From Candidatus Zixiibacteriota bacterium (GTDB lineage: Bacteria; Zixibacteria; MSB-5A5; DSPP01): a DNA stretch of 64,000 nt. The notes under the pieces are model-generated. The model saw only the letters and a list, made by a program, of their open reading frames with translations. It searched no databases and was not told the DNA's origin. The stretch covers positions 23,864-87,863 of the forward strand of contig JAKEHY010000022.1 of assembly GCA_022614805.1 (NCBI GenBank), in the 5' to 3' direction. A program made the position numbers and the translations under genes. Of the stretch, positions 1 to 9,167 are shown piece after piece. Each line of letters opens with the position of its first letter. The first letter of the stretch is position 1.

Positions 1-63
1 CCTTTGCCTTCTATGTATCGACCGCCAAACAGGAAAGGTTAACGCATCCTGGACAAAGAGAAA

Positions 64-2658
64 TTGCTTCGCCGGGGATTAGGGGCTTTTGTTTTGGCCG
101 CTGCACTCGCGGCCTACGGGAGAACTGTCGCCCCCACGGTATCCTTCTGGGATTGCGGCGAATTCATCGCCGCCGCCGCCAGTTTGGGCATTCCCCATCC
201 CCCCGGCGCGCCGCTGTACGTGCTGATTGGGCGGATTTTCACCCTGCTGCCGCTGGGGGCCGATGTCGGCCACCGCGTTAACCTGATTTCCGTTATCACG
301 TCGGGTTTCACCGGGCTGGTGGGGTATCTAATTGTTCTCAAACTGTTCGAGCTTTGGAGCTTCGGTGAAAGCCGATTCTGGAAGTACCTGGGAGCTTCCT
401 CGGGGGCCTTGATTATGGCTTTCTCCAGCACCTTCTGGTCTTCCGCCGTCGAAGCGGAGGTGTACGGCTTGTCGATGTTTTTGATGTTGTTGTTGATTTA
501 CCTCACTCTTTGCTGGTACGAGATACGGCAAGCCGCGCTAAAACCGACCCCCGGGCGAACCGCGCCGACCCCGGAAAACGGTATCCATCCCGACCGCTAT
601 CTCATTTTGATTTACTACGTCGGCCTTCTTTCGGTGGCCGTGCATATGACCACCTTCCTGGTAATGCCTCTGATTTTTTCTTTCGTACTCTGGGCCGACC
701 CCCAGAAACGCTCCGATTTCCGTTTCTGGGTCGCCGGCGGCTCGCTTTTGATTATTTTGGCCGTGGTCGAACCCTTTCTCATTGCCGCCGGCCTGACCCT
801 TTTGGTTAGCGGCATTGTTTACTTCCTCTACGGCCGCAAGATCGCTCCCTGGCGGCTTTCCTTTCTGCTTGCGGCCTTCGGGCTTTTGGGTTTCTCTTCT
901 CAACTATATATCCCCATTCGCTCCCTGCAAAATCCCCCCATAGACGAGAACAACCCGGAAAATTGGGACCGTTTCAACGATTTTCTGGAGCGCAAGCAGT
1001 ACGGGCAGGAAAACATGCTCGTCCGGGCTTTGACCCGCCGGGGGAAATGGGAAAGCCAGCTCGGCCGCTACCCCCGGATGGGCTTTTGGGGTTTCTTCGA
1101 GAAACAGTACGGCAGGGGAGGTTGGGCTTTTGCGCCGATTTTCCTAATTGGCCTGGCTGGATTGTTCTTGCCCTTCAAACGGGACAAAAAAAGCGCCCTT
1201 TTCCTTTTAGCCATTGCCCTGGCCGGCACGGTCGGGCTGGTTTTTTATATGAACTTCGCCGACGGCACCCGGATGGACAGCTACGGCGAGGCCGGGCTGG
1301 AGGTGCGCGACCGGGATTATTTTTGGACTCCCGGCTTTGTGGTTTTCTCCCTGGCCGTCGGCGCCGGTCTGGGTTTTTTGGGGAGCTTGCTTTCAGCCGA
1401 AGGAGCCCGCCGGAGGTTGAACTCTTCCCTGCGCACGGCGCTCGCGGGGCTGGTGGTGCTGGCAGCGGTGGCAATCCCGGCTTCGGCCTTTAAGACTAAT
1501 TCCATCCGTAATTCCCGAGCCGGCAACTTCCTGCCGTACGATTACGCCTACAACCTGTTGGCTTCGTGCGATAAAGATGCCCTCCTTTTTACCAATGGCG
1601 ACAACGACACTTTCCCTCTCTGGTGCCTGCAAGAGGCCTACGGCTTCCGCAAGGACGTCCGGGTCATAAACTTGAGCCTGATTAACACCGATTGGTACAT
1701 TCTGCAGCTGAAAAACCAGATGGGGGTGCCGATTTCATTGGCCGACAGCCAGATTGCAATGAAAGAGCTTCCTCTGCCGGGAACCGGTCAGACTTTTCCC
1801 CGGCCGGAGCATCCCTATTTTGACCGGCGACGCGGTCTTTCCCATTACCTGATGCCCATCCAGCTGGAAGACCAACTCTTGCGCGTGCAGGATTTTATGG
1901 TCGAAGAGGTCGTCTTGACCAACGATTTCAAATACCCCCTCTTTTTCTCCCGTACGGTCCCGGGCTCGGCCCGCGTCGGTCTGGACGCCAATTTGACGAC
2001 CGAAGCGATGGTTTTGCGGCTCGTTCCGGAAAGAAGGGAAAACCGCTTTGATTTTGAACGCACCGAAAAGCTGTTGTGGGAGCTCTTTCGTTTCCGGAAC
2101 TTTGCCAACCCGGAAATCACACTGGACGACAACGACGTCGGAATGATGATTGTCTATCCGGAAGTGGCCCTCGAGCTGTACGAGAAACACCTCCAAAAAA
2201 AGGATTCCTCCGATGCCTGGAAGCATCTCGAACGCTCCGCCGAAAAATTCCCCTTCTATCCCCGCGCCGCGGTCACGCTTCACAATTATTATAAATCCAG
2301 GGGAGAAACCGAAAAAGCAAAACAGGTGGCCGAACGTTCCCGCCTGCATCTCGAACGGGCGGCCCGCCGCTCGGAAGACAATCCGCTCTGGTGGATGTTT
2401 TTGTCCAACCTGTACCAGCTGGAGGGAAAAAAACCGGAGGCCTATCGGGCCATCCGGACCGCTTGGGAGTTGAACCGCGCGGAGGATTACATCTTCCGCA
2501 CCTACCTCCAGTATGCCCTGGCGGACCGGCGGACCGACCTCGTCGTCCAGCTGGCCAACGATTGGCTGGAAAATCATCCTGACGACCCATTCGCCCGGCA
2601 GGTTTTGACCCAGTTCGGCGGTCTCCCCCCTCGGCTGCCGGCTTTGCCGTCCCAATAA
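64..2658 (+). CDS. DUF2723 (TMEM260-like) membrane glycosyltransferase-type protein with TPR-like tail
   Basis: This is an 864-residue polytopic membrane protein. The N-terminal block WDCGEFIAAAASLGIPHPPG (about residues 29-48) is the hallmark of DUF2723, a family related to GT-C glycosyltransferases (eukaryotic TMEM260 is an O-mannosyltransferase); the acidic DCGE is the likely catalytic region by analogy. About ten hydrophobic segments follow to about residue 470, then a soluble region with helical repeats (about 720-850) resembling TPRs. TTG at 64 is the first ordinary start, but AGGAAAGG (31-38) lies 7 bases before an in-frame ATC at 46 that would give MLDKEKLLRR, so the true start may be the non-standard ATC, or CTG at 49. 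Substrate is unknown. It stands alone upstream of an EamA transporter. Confidence 0.85.
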   Translation: MLRRGLGAFVLAAALAAYGRTVAPTVSFWDCGEFIAAAASLGIPHPPGAPLYVLIGRIFTLLPLGADVGHRVNLISVITSGFTGLVGYLIVLKLFELWSFGESRFWKYLGASSGALIMAFSSTFWSSAVEAEVYGLSMFLMLLLIYLTLCWYEIRQAALKPTPGRTAPTPENGIHPDRYLILIYYVGLLSVAVHMTTFLVMPLIFSFVLWADPQKRSDFRFWVAGGSLLIILAVVEPFLIAAGLTLLVSGIVYFLYGRKIAPWRLSFLLAAFGLLGFSSQLYIPIRSLQNPPIDENNPENWDRFNDFLERKQYGQENMLVRALTRRGKWESQLGRYPRMGFWGFFEKQYGRGGWAFAPIFLIGLAGLFLPFKRDKKSALFLLAIALAGTVGLVFYMNFADGTRMDSYGEAGLEVRDRDYFWTPGFVVFSLAVGAGLGFLGSLLSAEGARRRLNSSLRTALAGLVVLAAVAIPASAFKTNSIRNSRAGNFLPYDYAYNLLASCDKDALLFTNGDNDTFPLWCLQEAYGFRKDVRVINLSLINTDWYILQLKNQMGVPISLADSQIAMKELPLPGTGQTFPRPEHPYFDRRRGLSHYLMPIQLEDQLLRVQDFMVEEVVLTNDFKYPLFFSRTVPGSARVGLDANLTTEAMVLRLVPERRENRFDFERTEKLLWELFRFRNFANPEITLDDNDVGMMIVYPEVALELYEKHLQKKDSSDAWKHLERSAEKFPFYPRAAVTLHNYYKSRGETEKAKQVAERSRLHLERAARRSEDNPLWWMFLSNLYQLEGKKPEAYRAIRTAWELNRAEDYIFRTYLQYALADRRTDLVVQLANDWLENHPDDPFARQVLTQFGGLPPRLPALPSQ

Positions 2659-2751
2659 GCAGGAATGCGCGAAAACCGGGAGTCGGAACGGACGGCCCCT
2701 TTTCCGCATTTTCTCTAAGGAAGGAATGAAGCCTAACGGAGTGGAGTCTCA

Positions 2752-3636
2752 ATGACCTTTCTGGCCATCGTCTTGATGTGCCTTATCTGGGGCTTGACCT
2801 GGGTGGCGATAAAAATCGGGCTGGAGGACCTTCCCCCCTTTCTTTCCGCCGGTGTCCGTTTCGTCATCGCTTCCGCGCTCCTTTGGCCGGCCATCCTCCT
2901 TCGCCGGGTTCCCCTTCCAAAAACCTGGCCGGAACTGCGCAGCATTTTAGTTCCGGGATTCTATTTCTACTCCATAAACTATGCCTTGGTCTATTGGGGA
3001 GAGCAGTTCATCGGCGCCGGTCTGGCCGCCATACTTTTTGCTTCCATCCCGTTTGTAGTCGCCCTTATGGCCCACTATATGCTCGTCAATGAAAAAATAA
3101 CCTATTCCAAGCTGTTGGGCCTGTCCGTCGGTTTTATCGGAATCGTCGTAGTATTTTACGGCGGCCTGCACTTCGGCCCGAAAAGTTACTGGGGCATGCT
3201 GGCACTTTTAGGTTGCAGTCTTTCCTGCGCCTACGCCAATATCTTGGTCAAGCGTGACCTGCATCATACCGACCCGATGCTCGCCACGGCCATTCAGATG
3301 ACTTTGGGGGCCGTCTCTCTTTTGGGCTTTGGAATGCTGGCCGAAAGTTGGAAAAATTTCCATTTAACCCCCCGGGCGGTCGGCTCCCTTTTATACCTTT
3401 CCATCTTCGGTTCGGCGGTCGCCTTTAGTCTCTACTTTTGGGCTCTGAAAAAAACCGAAGCGACCAAACTCTCCTCAATCGCCTTCGTGACCCCCTTAGT
3501 CGCCCTCGTGGGGGGGCATTTGATTTTGGACGAACCGGTATCTGGACGGCTGGCCGCCGGCTCTTTATTGGTATTGGCGGGGATTTTGATAATCAACTAC
3601 TTCCCGGCGCTCAAAAGGAGACCTCCCGCTACTTAA
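2752..3636 (+). CDS. EamA/DMT-superfamily metabolite transporter
   Basis: The 294-residue protein has ten predicted membrane segments arranged as two EamA repeats (about residues 3-135 and 147-285). The first opens with the typical MCLIWGLTWVAIKIGLEDLP, and the second ends with a glycine-rich helix and a short basic tail. Members export or import small metabolites (amino acids, nucleosides, drugs); the sequence does not reveal the substrate. The ATG is preceded by GGAGTGGAG at a good Shine-Dalgarno distance. Its 3' end overlaps by 4 bases the end of the convergent patatin-BamA gene, so no terminator separates the two. Confidence 0.85.
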   Translation: MTFLAIVLMCLIWGLTWVAIKIGLEDLPPFLSAGVRFVIASALLWPAILLRRVPLPKTWPELRSILVPGFYFYSINYALVYWGEQFIGAGLAAILFASIPFVVALMAHYMLVNEKITYSKLLGLSVGFIGIVVVFYGGLHFGPKSYWGMLALLGCSLSCAYANILVKRDLHHTDPMLATAIQMTLGAVSLLGFGMLAESWKNFHLTPRAVGSLLYLSIFGSAVAFSLYFWALKKTEATKLSSIAFVTPLVALVGGHLILDEPVSGRLAAGSLLVLAGILIINYFPALKRRPPAT

Positions 3637-6215
3637 AAATCGTAGCCGACCGAAAAATAAAATCGCCTCCCGTCCAGGTTGGAATGCGCCCAGCCGACGC
3701 CCGCCGGCCCGATGGGGGTGGCGATTTCGAGTTCTCCCAGAACGCCGTAAAAGAAATTCCGCAGGTCAAACTCTTCCGCCGCAGTCCAGCGCTTCTGCAA
3801 ATCCCAGCGAATGGAAGAATAGACGGACCCCCAAAGCCTTGCGCGCAGGCCGGTGCCGAGGACTAAAAACTGCCGGGCCACGAACCCGCGCGCCGGACTT
3901 CCGGCAAAAAAGTCTTTTCCGCCCAGCCGGAAAAACTCCGGCTCCGGCAGGGCGCCGGAGGAAAGCCCGGCGCTGACCTGCGGCTCGAAAAAAAGCCGCT
4001 TCCCGACCGGCAGAAAATGGGAAAAAAAGGCCTGGGCTTTCCGATAGTTCAAATTTCCCCCCAAAAAGTCGGAGGCGGTGGAAAGCGTGACTACGTTGTA
4101 GGCCCCCCGCCGGGGAAAGGGGTTTTGGTCGCGCGTATCCACCACGGAGCGAAGTGAAAGGGAGCGGAGTTTGTAAAGCTGCCCGTTGTACGTTTCGTGG
4201 CCGTAAACGAAATTCTCCGCCCGGACCTCGAGCGAAACGGCCCCCAGACGGTAAATCTGCTGCCCCAAGGACCAGAAAGCCCCCCAGCGCCTCTCCCGGT
4301 AGGGCCGAAAAACCTCAAAATCGGAGTAGCTTCGCCAGCGCTCCCGGTACAAAAAGGCTCCCAGCCGCGAGGTGAGATAGGTTTTGAAAATACGGTCGGT
4401 TTTCAAAGCCGCCTCATACAGCTGCCGGCGCACCCCGTACTGCAGGCGGGTCTTGAACTCGGTGCCGGTGCCGAACAAATTGCCGTCCAGAAAATCGACG
4501 AACCCTTCCGATTCGAAATCGGTCTGGTAATGCGCTCCCAGCCGCACTTGCTCATAGTTTTTTTCCTTCAGCACCAGTTTCAAAACCGGCCCGCCTGCCC
4601 CTGGTTCCAAAAGGGCTGAAACCCGTTCAAAAAGCCCGGTGGCATACACGTCGGTGACGCCGCGGGCGACTTTTTCCGGGCTGAAGAGCATCCCCTCCCG
4701 TAGGGGAAAATTCTGCATCACCACCCAGCTTTTCGTGCGCCGGTTTCCTTCCAGGGCCACCCGTTCGATTTTCGCCTCCCGAAGATGGAACGTCAGCCGG
4801 CCCGATGCCTCCAGCCACTCCGGCCGGGGACTTTCCAAAAGGTTGAAGCCGCGCCCCCGATATTTTTCCTCCAATTTTTGACACGCTCCCGAAAGCTGGC
4901 GGTAATTCAGCCTCCCGCCCGGCGGCAGGGAAACGATGGCCGCCAGTTCGGCGGCGGAAAAAACCGTGTTCCCGCTGAAAGCCACTTCCCTTACCGCCGG
5001 CGCCTCCACGCCCCGCACGCTCAAAATTCTTTTCGCCGAATCATACTCCGCCGAAAGGCGCGCATACACCCCGCTCGCCAGAAGCGAATCGAGCCGTTCC
5101 ACCAGCCCGTCAATCGAAAGAGATTCGGAAGCCGGAAGGGACAACGCTTTTTCCATTTCTTCCGTCGACTCAACCCGGTTCACATGGATTTTTCCGGCGG
5201 CGACCGGCGTACGTTTTCCCAAAAGTTGTAAGATGCCCTCTTTCTTCCCCAAGGCCGCCCGGTATCCCAGCTCATAAAGCCGGGTGGCCAGCGCGAAATC
5301 ACGGGAACTAAAAGTGCTCAAATCCGGCACGATGACCAAATCGGCCGCCGCCAGTTCCTTTCTTTTCCTTTCCAGTGTCAATATGGTGGTGGCCTGGTCA
5401 ATCACATCGAGGGGCGTTTGCAACTCCCCCGCCTTCAAAAGGGAAGCGGAGGTGTTGACGGCGATGACGAAATCCGCCCCCATTTTTCTTGTCAGCCCCA
5501 CCGGGACGGGAACCAAAAGCCCGCCGTCCACCAAAAGCCTTCCCCCCTTTTCCAAAGGAACGAAAGCCAAGGGGGCCCCCAAGGTGGCCCGCAGCGCTTC
5601 CGCCAAATCTCCGGAGGAGAAAATCACCGTGTCGCCGGAAAGCAAATCCACCGAAAGCGTGCGAAAGGGAACCGGTAGCCGGTCAAAGTCAAAGCCGGCC
5701 TTCAAATTGACCGCCGCGGTAAGGTCGGTGAAAAGATTGGAAACCTTCTGCCCGGAGGTCACCGCCAGCGGAATGTCCGGCTTCAAACCCTCAAACCGGA
5801 TGGAGAGAAAATGACTTTCGTTCCCCTCCTTTTGAGTGGAAAAAAGGGTGCTGCGCCTGGGACGGTCGCGGAAAAGCTCCCCCCAGTCGATTCCCATCAC
5901 AATCCGCTCCAGTTCCTGCGGGGAGTAGCCGCAGGCGTAAAGTCCCCCAATAACGCCTCCAATCGAGGTTCCGGCGACAGCGTCCACTCGGACGCCCATT
6001 TCCTCCAACGCCCTCAAAACGCCGATTTGAGCGAACCCGCGCGCCCCACCCCCCGAAAGCGCCAGGCCGACTTTGGGCCCACGGGAACGGCCGTCGAGCA
6101 CTTCTCTGAAATTATCAACCCCCACGCTCCGGTCGTAATGAAATGAAGCGGAAAAAACGGGCGAGCAAACGAAAAACCCGAAGATAACCAGGCGGCCTAA
6201 GTGTCGTTGGTCCAT
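3633..6215 (-). CDS. Patatin-like phospholipase fused to POTRA and BamA-type outer-membrane barrel (PlpD-like)
   Basis: This is a predicted exported lipase of 860 residues. After a signal peptide (1-22) comes a patatin domain with the oxyanion loop GGGARG (55-60), nucleophile motif GTSIG (Ser84) and DGG (near 225, LLVDGGLLVP) that completes the Ser-Asp dyad. A POTRA-like region follows (about 380-530, e.g. VREVAFSGNTVFS), then a C-terminal half rich in alternating aromatic strands typical of the BamA/Omp85 barrel, ending in aromatic GYDF. The architecture matches type Vd autotransporters such as PlpD. The reading frame opens 47 codons earlier, but the methionine at 6215 directly before the signal peptide is the better start, with AGG about 10 bases upstream. 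Confidence 0.85.
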   Translation of the reverse strand: MDQRHLGRLVIFGFFVCSPVFSASFHYDRSVGVDNFREVLDGRSRGPKVGLALSGGGARGFAQIGVLRALEEMGVRVDAVAGTSIGGVIGGLYACGYSPQELERIVMGIDWGELFRDRPRRSTLFSTQKEGNESHFLSIRFEGLKPDIPLAVTSGQKVSNLFTDLTAAVNLKAGFDFDRLPVPFRTLSVDLLSGDTVIFSSGDLAEALRATLGAPLAFVPLEKGGRLLVDGGLLVPVPVGLTRKMGADFVIAVNTSASLLKAGELQTPLDVIDQATTILTLERKRKELAAADLVIVPDLSTFSSRDFALATRLYELGYRAALGKKEGILQLLGKRTPVAAGKIHVNRVESTEEMEKALSLPASESLSIDGLVERLDSLLASGVYARLSAEYDSAKRILSVRGVEAPAVREVAFSGNTVFSAAELAAIVSLPPGGRLNYRQLSGACQKLEEKYRGRGFNLLESPRPEWLEASGRLTFHLREAKIERVALEGNRRTKSWVVMQNFPLREGMLFSPEKVARGVTDVYATGLFERVSALLEPGAGGPVLKLVLKEKNYEQVRLGAHYQTDFESEGFVDFLDGNLFGTGTEFKTRLQYGVRRQLYEAALKTDRIFKTYLTSRLGAFLYRERWRSYSDFEVFRPYRERRWGAFWSLGQQIYRLGAVSLEVRAENFVYGHETYNGQLYKLRSLSLRSVVDTRDQNPFPRRGAYNVVTLSTASDFLGGNLNYRKAQAFFSHFLPVGKRLFFEPQVSAGLSSGALPEPEFFRLGGKDFFAGSPARGFVARQFLVLGTGLRARLWGSVYSSIRWDLQKRWTAAEEFDLRNFFYGVLGELEIATPIGPAGVGWAHSNLDGRRFYFSVGYDF

Positions 6216-6399
6216 AAGTAAACCTAAATAATTTCGTTTTCCGCTAAAAAAGCAAGCCCGGTCGGTCCCTGTCTGGGGAGGGAGTCGGGCTAAACGGTTC
6301 CGTGTTTTAACACGACCACGGCAGCCGCGGCTTTGGTCGCGGAAAATAACTGGCACTGACGGGTCAACTGCCAGGAATACAAATTCGTATATTCTCCCC

Positions 6400-7170
6400 G
6401 TGGCGACCCGAAAACAAAAGAAAGTGCTTCGTCAAGCTCTTTTCAAGAAAACCCGCAAAAAGGCAAATTTCTTCGTGGTGGAAGGGGAACGCCACCTTTC
6501 CGAGCTTTTGCAGAGCGACTGGAAAATCCTTAAAATCTTCGCTACGCCGCAAAAAGCGAAAAAAATAAAATCGCTGATTCCCTTGGAAAGCGCCGCGGAA
6601 GTGGAAGAAATCTCCTCGAAGAAATTGACTGAACTGGCCCAAACCGAAACCCCGTCCGGCGTTTTGGCGCTGGTGGAAAAGCGAAGCTTTGCGTTGGATG
6701 CGGTGGCGGCCGAAAAAAGGGTTCTGATTTTGGACAACCTGCGCGACCCGGGCAACGTCGGCACGCTCTTGCGCACGGCCCGTTCACTCGGCTGGAGCGG
6801 GGTCGTGCTATTGAAAGGCACCGTCGAACTGTATTCTCCCAAAGTCGTCCGCTCCACCGCCGGCGCCCTGTTTCACCTGAAAATTGTCGAAGGCATCACC
6901 GCCGGAGAAACCCTAAACATCCTTAAAAAAGTTGGTTTCACCGTTTGGGTTGCCGATTCCCATTCCGGCGTTCCTCCGGAAGCGTGTAGGGGTTTGATTA
7001 ATCAAACCCCTACAAAATTGGCCCTGGTCATCGGCAGCGAAGCTTCCGGCGTGTCACAAGCGCTGTTGTCCCAAGCGGACCAATTCGTCAGAATCCCTCT
7101 TTCCGAAGGGGCGGAAAGCCTGAACGCCTCCGTCTCCGGCGGAATTTTGATGTGCCTGTTGCGAACGTAA
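6400..7170 (+). CDS. TrmH/SpoU-family RNA 2'-O-methyltransferase
   Basis: This 256-residue protein is a SPOUT enzyme that transfers a methyl group from S-adenosylmethionine to a ribose 2'-OH in rRNA or tRNA. An N-terminal substrate-binding domain (about 5-95) precedes the three SPOUT motifs: LRDPGNVGTLLRTARSLG (about 112-130), LALVIGSEASGVS (about 206-218) and IPLSEGAESLNASVSGG (about 232-248). Residues about 196-205 (RGLINQTPT region) are encoded by a perfect palindrome that also occurs in an intergenic region of this window; relatives lack this segment, so it looks like an in-frame repeat insertion. The start is GTG; a TATATT box (6388-6393) lies 6 bases before it, suggesting a leaderless message. 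Whether it is RlmB, TrmH or another subclass cannot be told. Confidence 0.85.
   Translation: MATRKQKKVLRQALFKKTRKKANFFVVEGERHLSELLQSDWKILKIFATPQKAKKIKSLIPLESAAEVEEISSKKLTELAQTETPSGVLALVEKRSFALDAVAAEKRVLILDNLRDPGNVGTLLRTARSLGWSGVVLLKGTVELYSPKVVRSTAGALFHLKIVEGITAGETLNILKKVGFTVWVADSHSGVPPEACRGLINQTPTKLALVIGSEASGVSQALLSQADQFVRIPLSEGAESLNASVSGGILMCLLRT
6985..7014. repeat. Perfect 30-bp palindrome inside trmH-like gene (GTAGGGG family)
   Basis: The arm TGTAGGGGTTTGATT is followed directly by its exact reverse complement. The inner 28 bases are identical to an intergenic copy at 53599-53626. Of the three frames only one is free of stops, and that is the frame used by the host gene. Confidence 0.95.
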
Positions 7171-7174
7171 CCTT

Positions 7175-7834
7175 TTAAAGGTTCCTCGGAGGGAAATTCC
7201 CTTGCGTCTCTTTTCTCCTCGCCAGTATCGGTTTCAGGTGGTGGTGAAGATACCAGGCGATGCCCAAAAGTATCAATACCGCCACGGCGTAGTCGAATTT
7301 GTGCAGGTACTGCCCGATGGTGTTCCAGTTCTGCCCCAGTTTTACGCCGATGTAGGTTAAAAGCCAGCACCAGGGAATGGCGCCGATGAAGGAGTAAATG
7401 GCAAACGGCCAGAACTTCATCCGGGAAATGCCGGCCGGCAGGGAAATGAAGGTTCGGACAATGGGGAGCATCCGGGAGATGAACACGGCGGCATTGCCGA
7501 AGCGGGCGAAAAACCGGTCGGCGTTGTTCAAGTCCCGTTCGGAGAAGAGAATGTACTTTCCCCACCGGATGACTGCCGGCCGCCCGCCGTGGTAGCCAAT
7601 CCAGTAGGTGGCGACCGAACCGATTAAGTTGCCGAAGGCCCCCGCCAAAGTCGCCCCCCAGATGGAAAAGCGTCCCTCGTGAACCAGAAACCCGGCAAAC
7701 GGCATTATTATTTCCGACGGCAGGGGAATGCAGGCCGACTCAATGGCCATAAACAAACAGACGATGGGATAGCCGCCGGCGGAAATGGCCGAGGTGACCC
7801 ACCCGGCCAATACTTCCAGAATTTTCGTTATCAT
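7175..7834 (-). CDS. DedA-family (SNARE-associated/VTT domain) membrane protein
   Basis: This 219-residue polytopic protein has the DedA/VTT signature: the N-terminal amphipathic segment with ESACIPLPSEIIMPFAGF, GNLIGSVATYWIGYHGGRP, and the re-entrant block SRMLPIVRTFISLPAGISRM (about 117-136). DedA proteins support envelope homeostasis; several flip undecaprenyl phosphate or phosphatidylethanolamine, so such a role is plausible but not shown here. Its ATG overlaps the stop of the upstream CorC-like gene by four bases (ATGA), so the two are probably cotranslated. It converges on the trmH-like gene with only four bases between the stops. Confidence 0.88.
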   Translation of the reverse strand: MITKILEVLAGWVTSAISAGGYPIVCLFMAIESACIPLPSEIIMPFAGFLVHEGRFSIWGATLAGAFGNLIGSVATYWIGYHGGRPAVIRWGKYILFSERDLNNADRFFARFGNAAVFISRMLPIVRTFISLPAGISRMKFWPFAIYSFIGAIPWCWLLTYIGVKLGQNWNTIGQYLHKFDYAVAVLILLGIAWYLHHHLKPILARRKETQGNFPPRNL

Positions 7835-9114
7835 TTCTTCCTTTCTACTTCAAGGATGAGCAACCGGTGCCCCCGTTTCTCTTTGACGGTGAATTCCAGC
7901 TCCCGGTACGAAATTTTTTCCTCCACGGAGGGAATCCGCCCCAACTGGTCGATTAAAAATCCTCCCAGCGTTTCATATTCCTCGCTGGGGAGGGAAGCTC
8001 CAAAAATGGAATTGAATTTCTCCGGCCGCATCCGCGCCGTCACGGTGGCCCGATTCGTATCCTGCCAGAGGATTTCCTCCCGCTCGGCGTCGTACTCGTC
8101 CTGAATTTCCCCCACGATTTCTTCGATGATGTCCTCGAGGGTAATCAGCCCGGCGGTCCCCCCGTACTCGTCCAGAACGATGGCCAGATGAATTTGTTTG
8201 CGCTGGAAATCGGCCAACAGCTCCCGCACTTTTTTGGTTTCCGGCACGAAGTAGGGCGGGCGCAGTATGTCTTCCAGAATCACCAGCTCGGCGTTCAAAA
8301 GCAGGTTGATGATGTCCTTGGTGTGGATGATTCCGACGACATGGTCCAAATCCCCCCTGTAAACCGGGACCCGCGAGTATCCCTCTTCCGCCACGAACTG
8401 CAAAAGCTTTTGTCTCGGGGTGGAGATTTCGATGGCCACGATATCCGTCCGGGGGGTCATCGCCTTTTTGACCGGCGTGTCGGTGAACTGGAAAACGGAG
8501 TAAATCATCGCCTCCTCCATTTTCTCGAAGATCCCCAGCCGGCTCCCTTCCGAAACGAGATGTTTGATTTCCTCCTCCGTCACGAACGGCGCTTTGGCCT
8601 CTTCCTTAAAGCCCAGAAGTTTTAAAATTGCACGCGTGGAGGCGGTCAAAAGCTTGACCGCCGGGAGCGCGAAAAGATAGAACAACTGCACCGGCCGGGC
8701 CACCTGCATGGCGAACCGTTCCGGGTGATACAAGGCCAGCATCTTGGGCAAAAGCTCGCCAAAGAGGAGCGAAAGAAAGGAGATGGCCAAAGCCACGAGT
8801 CCGATGGCTACCGTTTTGGTGACGCCGGAGATGGGGGCCGCCAGCCGGGTTTCCAGCTCTTCGATTACGGTGGCCCCCCCCAAAACACCCGCCAGCATCC
8901 CGACCAAGGTGATGGCCACCTGCACGGTGGCCAAAAACTTGCCGGGGTCCTCCTGCAGCTGCAAGACCCGTTTGGCGTTGACGTCCCCTTTATTGGCAGC
9001 CGAGCGCAGCCGCGCCCGCCGGGCCGAAACCAGGGAAATTTCGGCGGCGGCAAAAAAGCCGTTCACCAACACCAAACCGACGATAATGACGATCTCGAGA
9101 AGAACGGATTCCAT
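7831..9114 (-). CDS. HlyC/CorC-family transporter-like protein (DUF21 + CBS pair + CorC domain)
   Basis: The 427-residue protein has the full CNNM/CorC layout: a DUF21 membrane domain (about 1-190, four helices), a CBS pair (about 205-330, including MTPRTDIVAIE and DEYGGTAGLITLEDIIEEIVGEI) and the C-terminal CorC_HlyC domain (about 345-425). Relatives are magnesium or cobalt efflux proteins controlled by nucleotide binding to the CBS pair. DEYGGTAGL..EDIIEE is highly conserved in the family. It is followed by the translationally coupled DedA gene. The ATG lacks a clear Shine-Dalgarno, while TATTAT lies about 8 bases upstream, again compatible with a very short leader. Confidence 0.9.
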   Translation of the reverse strand: MESVLLEIVIIVGLVLVNGFFAAAEISLVSARRARLRSAANKGDVNAKRVLQLQEDPGKFLATVQVAITLVGMLAGVLGGATVIEELETRLAAPISGVTKTVAIGLVALAISFLSLLFGELLPKMLALYHPERFAMQVARPVQLFYLFALPAVKLLTASTRAILKLLGFKEEAKAPFVTEEEIKHLVSEGSRLGIFEKMEEAMIYSVFQFTDTPVKKAMTPRTDIVAIEISTPRQKLLQFVAEEGYSRVPVYRGDLDHVVGIIHTKDIINLLLNAELVILEDILRPPYFVPETKKVRELLADFQRKQIHLAIVLDEYGGTAGLITLEDIIEEIVGEIQDEYDAEREEILWQDTNRATVTARMRPEKFNSIFGASLPSEEYETLGGFLIDQLGRIPSVEEKISYRELEFTVKEKRGHRLLILEVERKK

Positions 9115-9167
9115 TCCAAGGGATAATAAAAAAATCCCCGCCCCCCGGCACAGCTTTTTTTAACCCC

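Noticed and set aside
1735-2709. 324-codon open frame antisense to the DUF2723 gene
   Set aside because: A shadow of a GC-rich gene; the sense frame has clear membrane segments and family motifs, and the antisense product has no domain or ribosome site.
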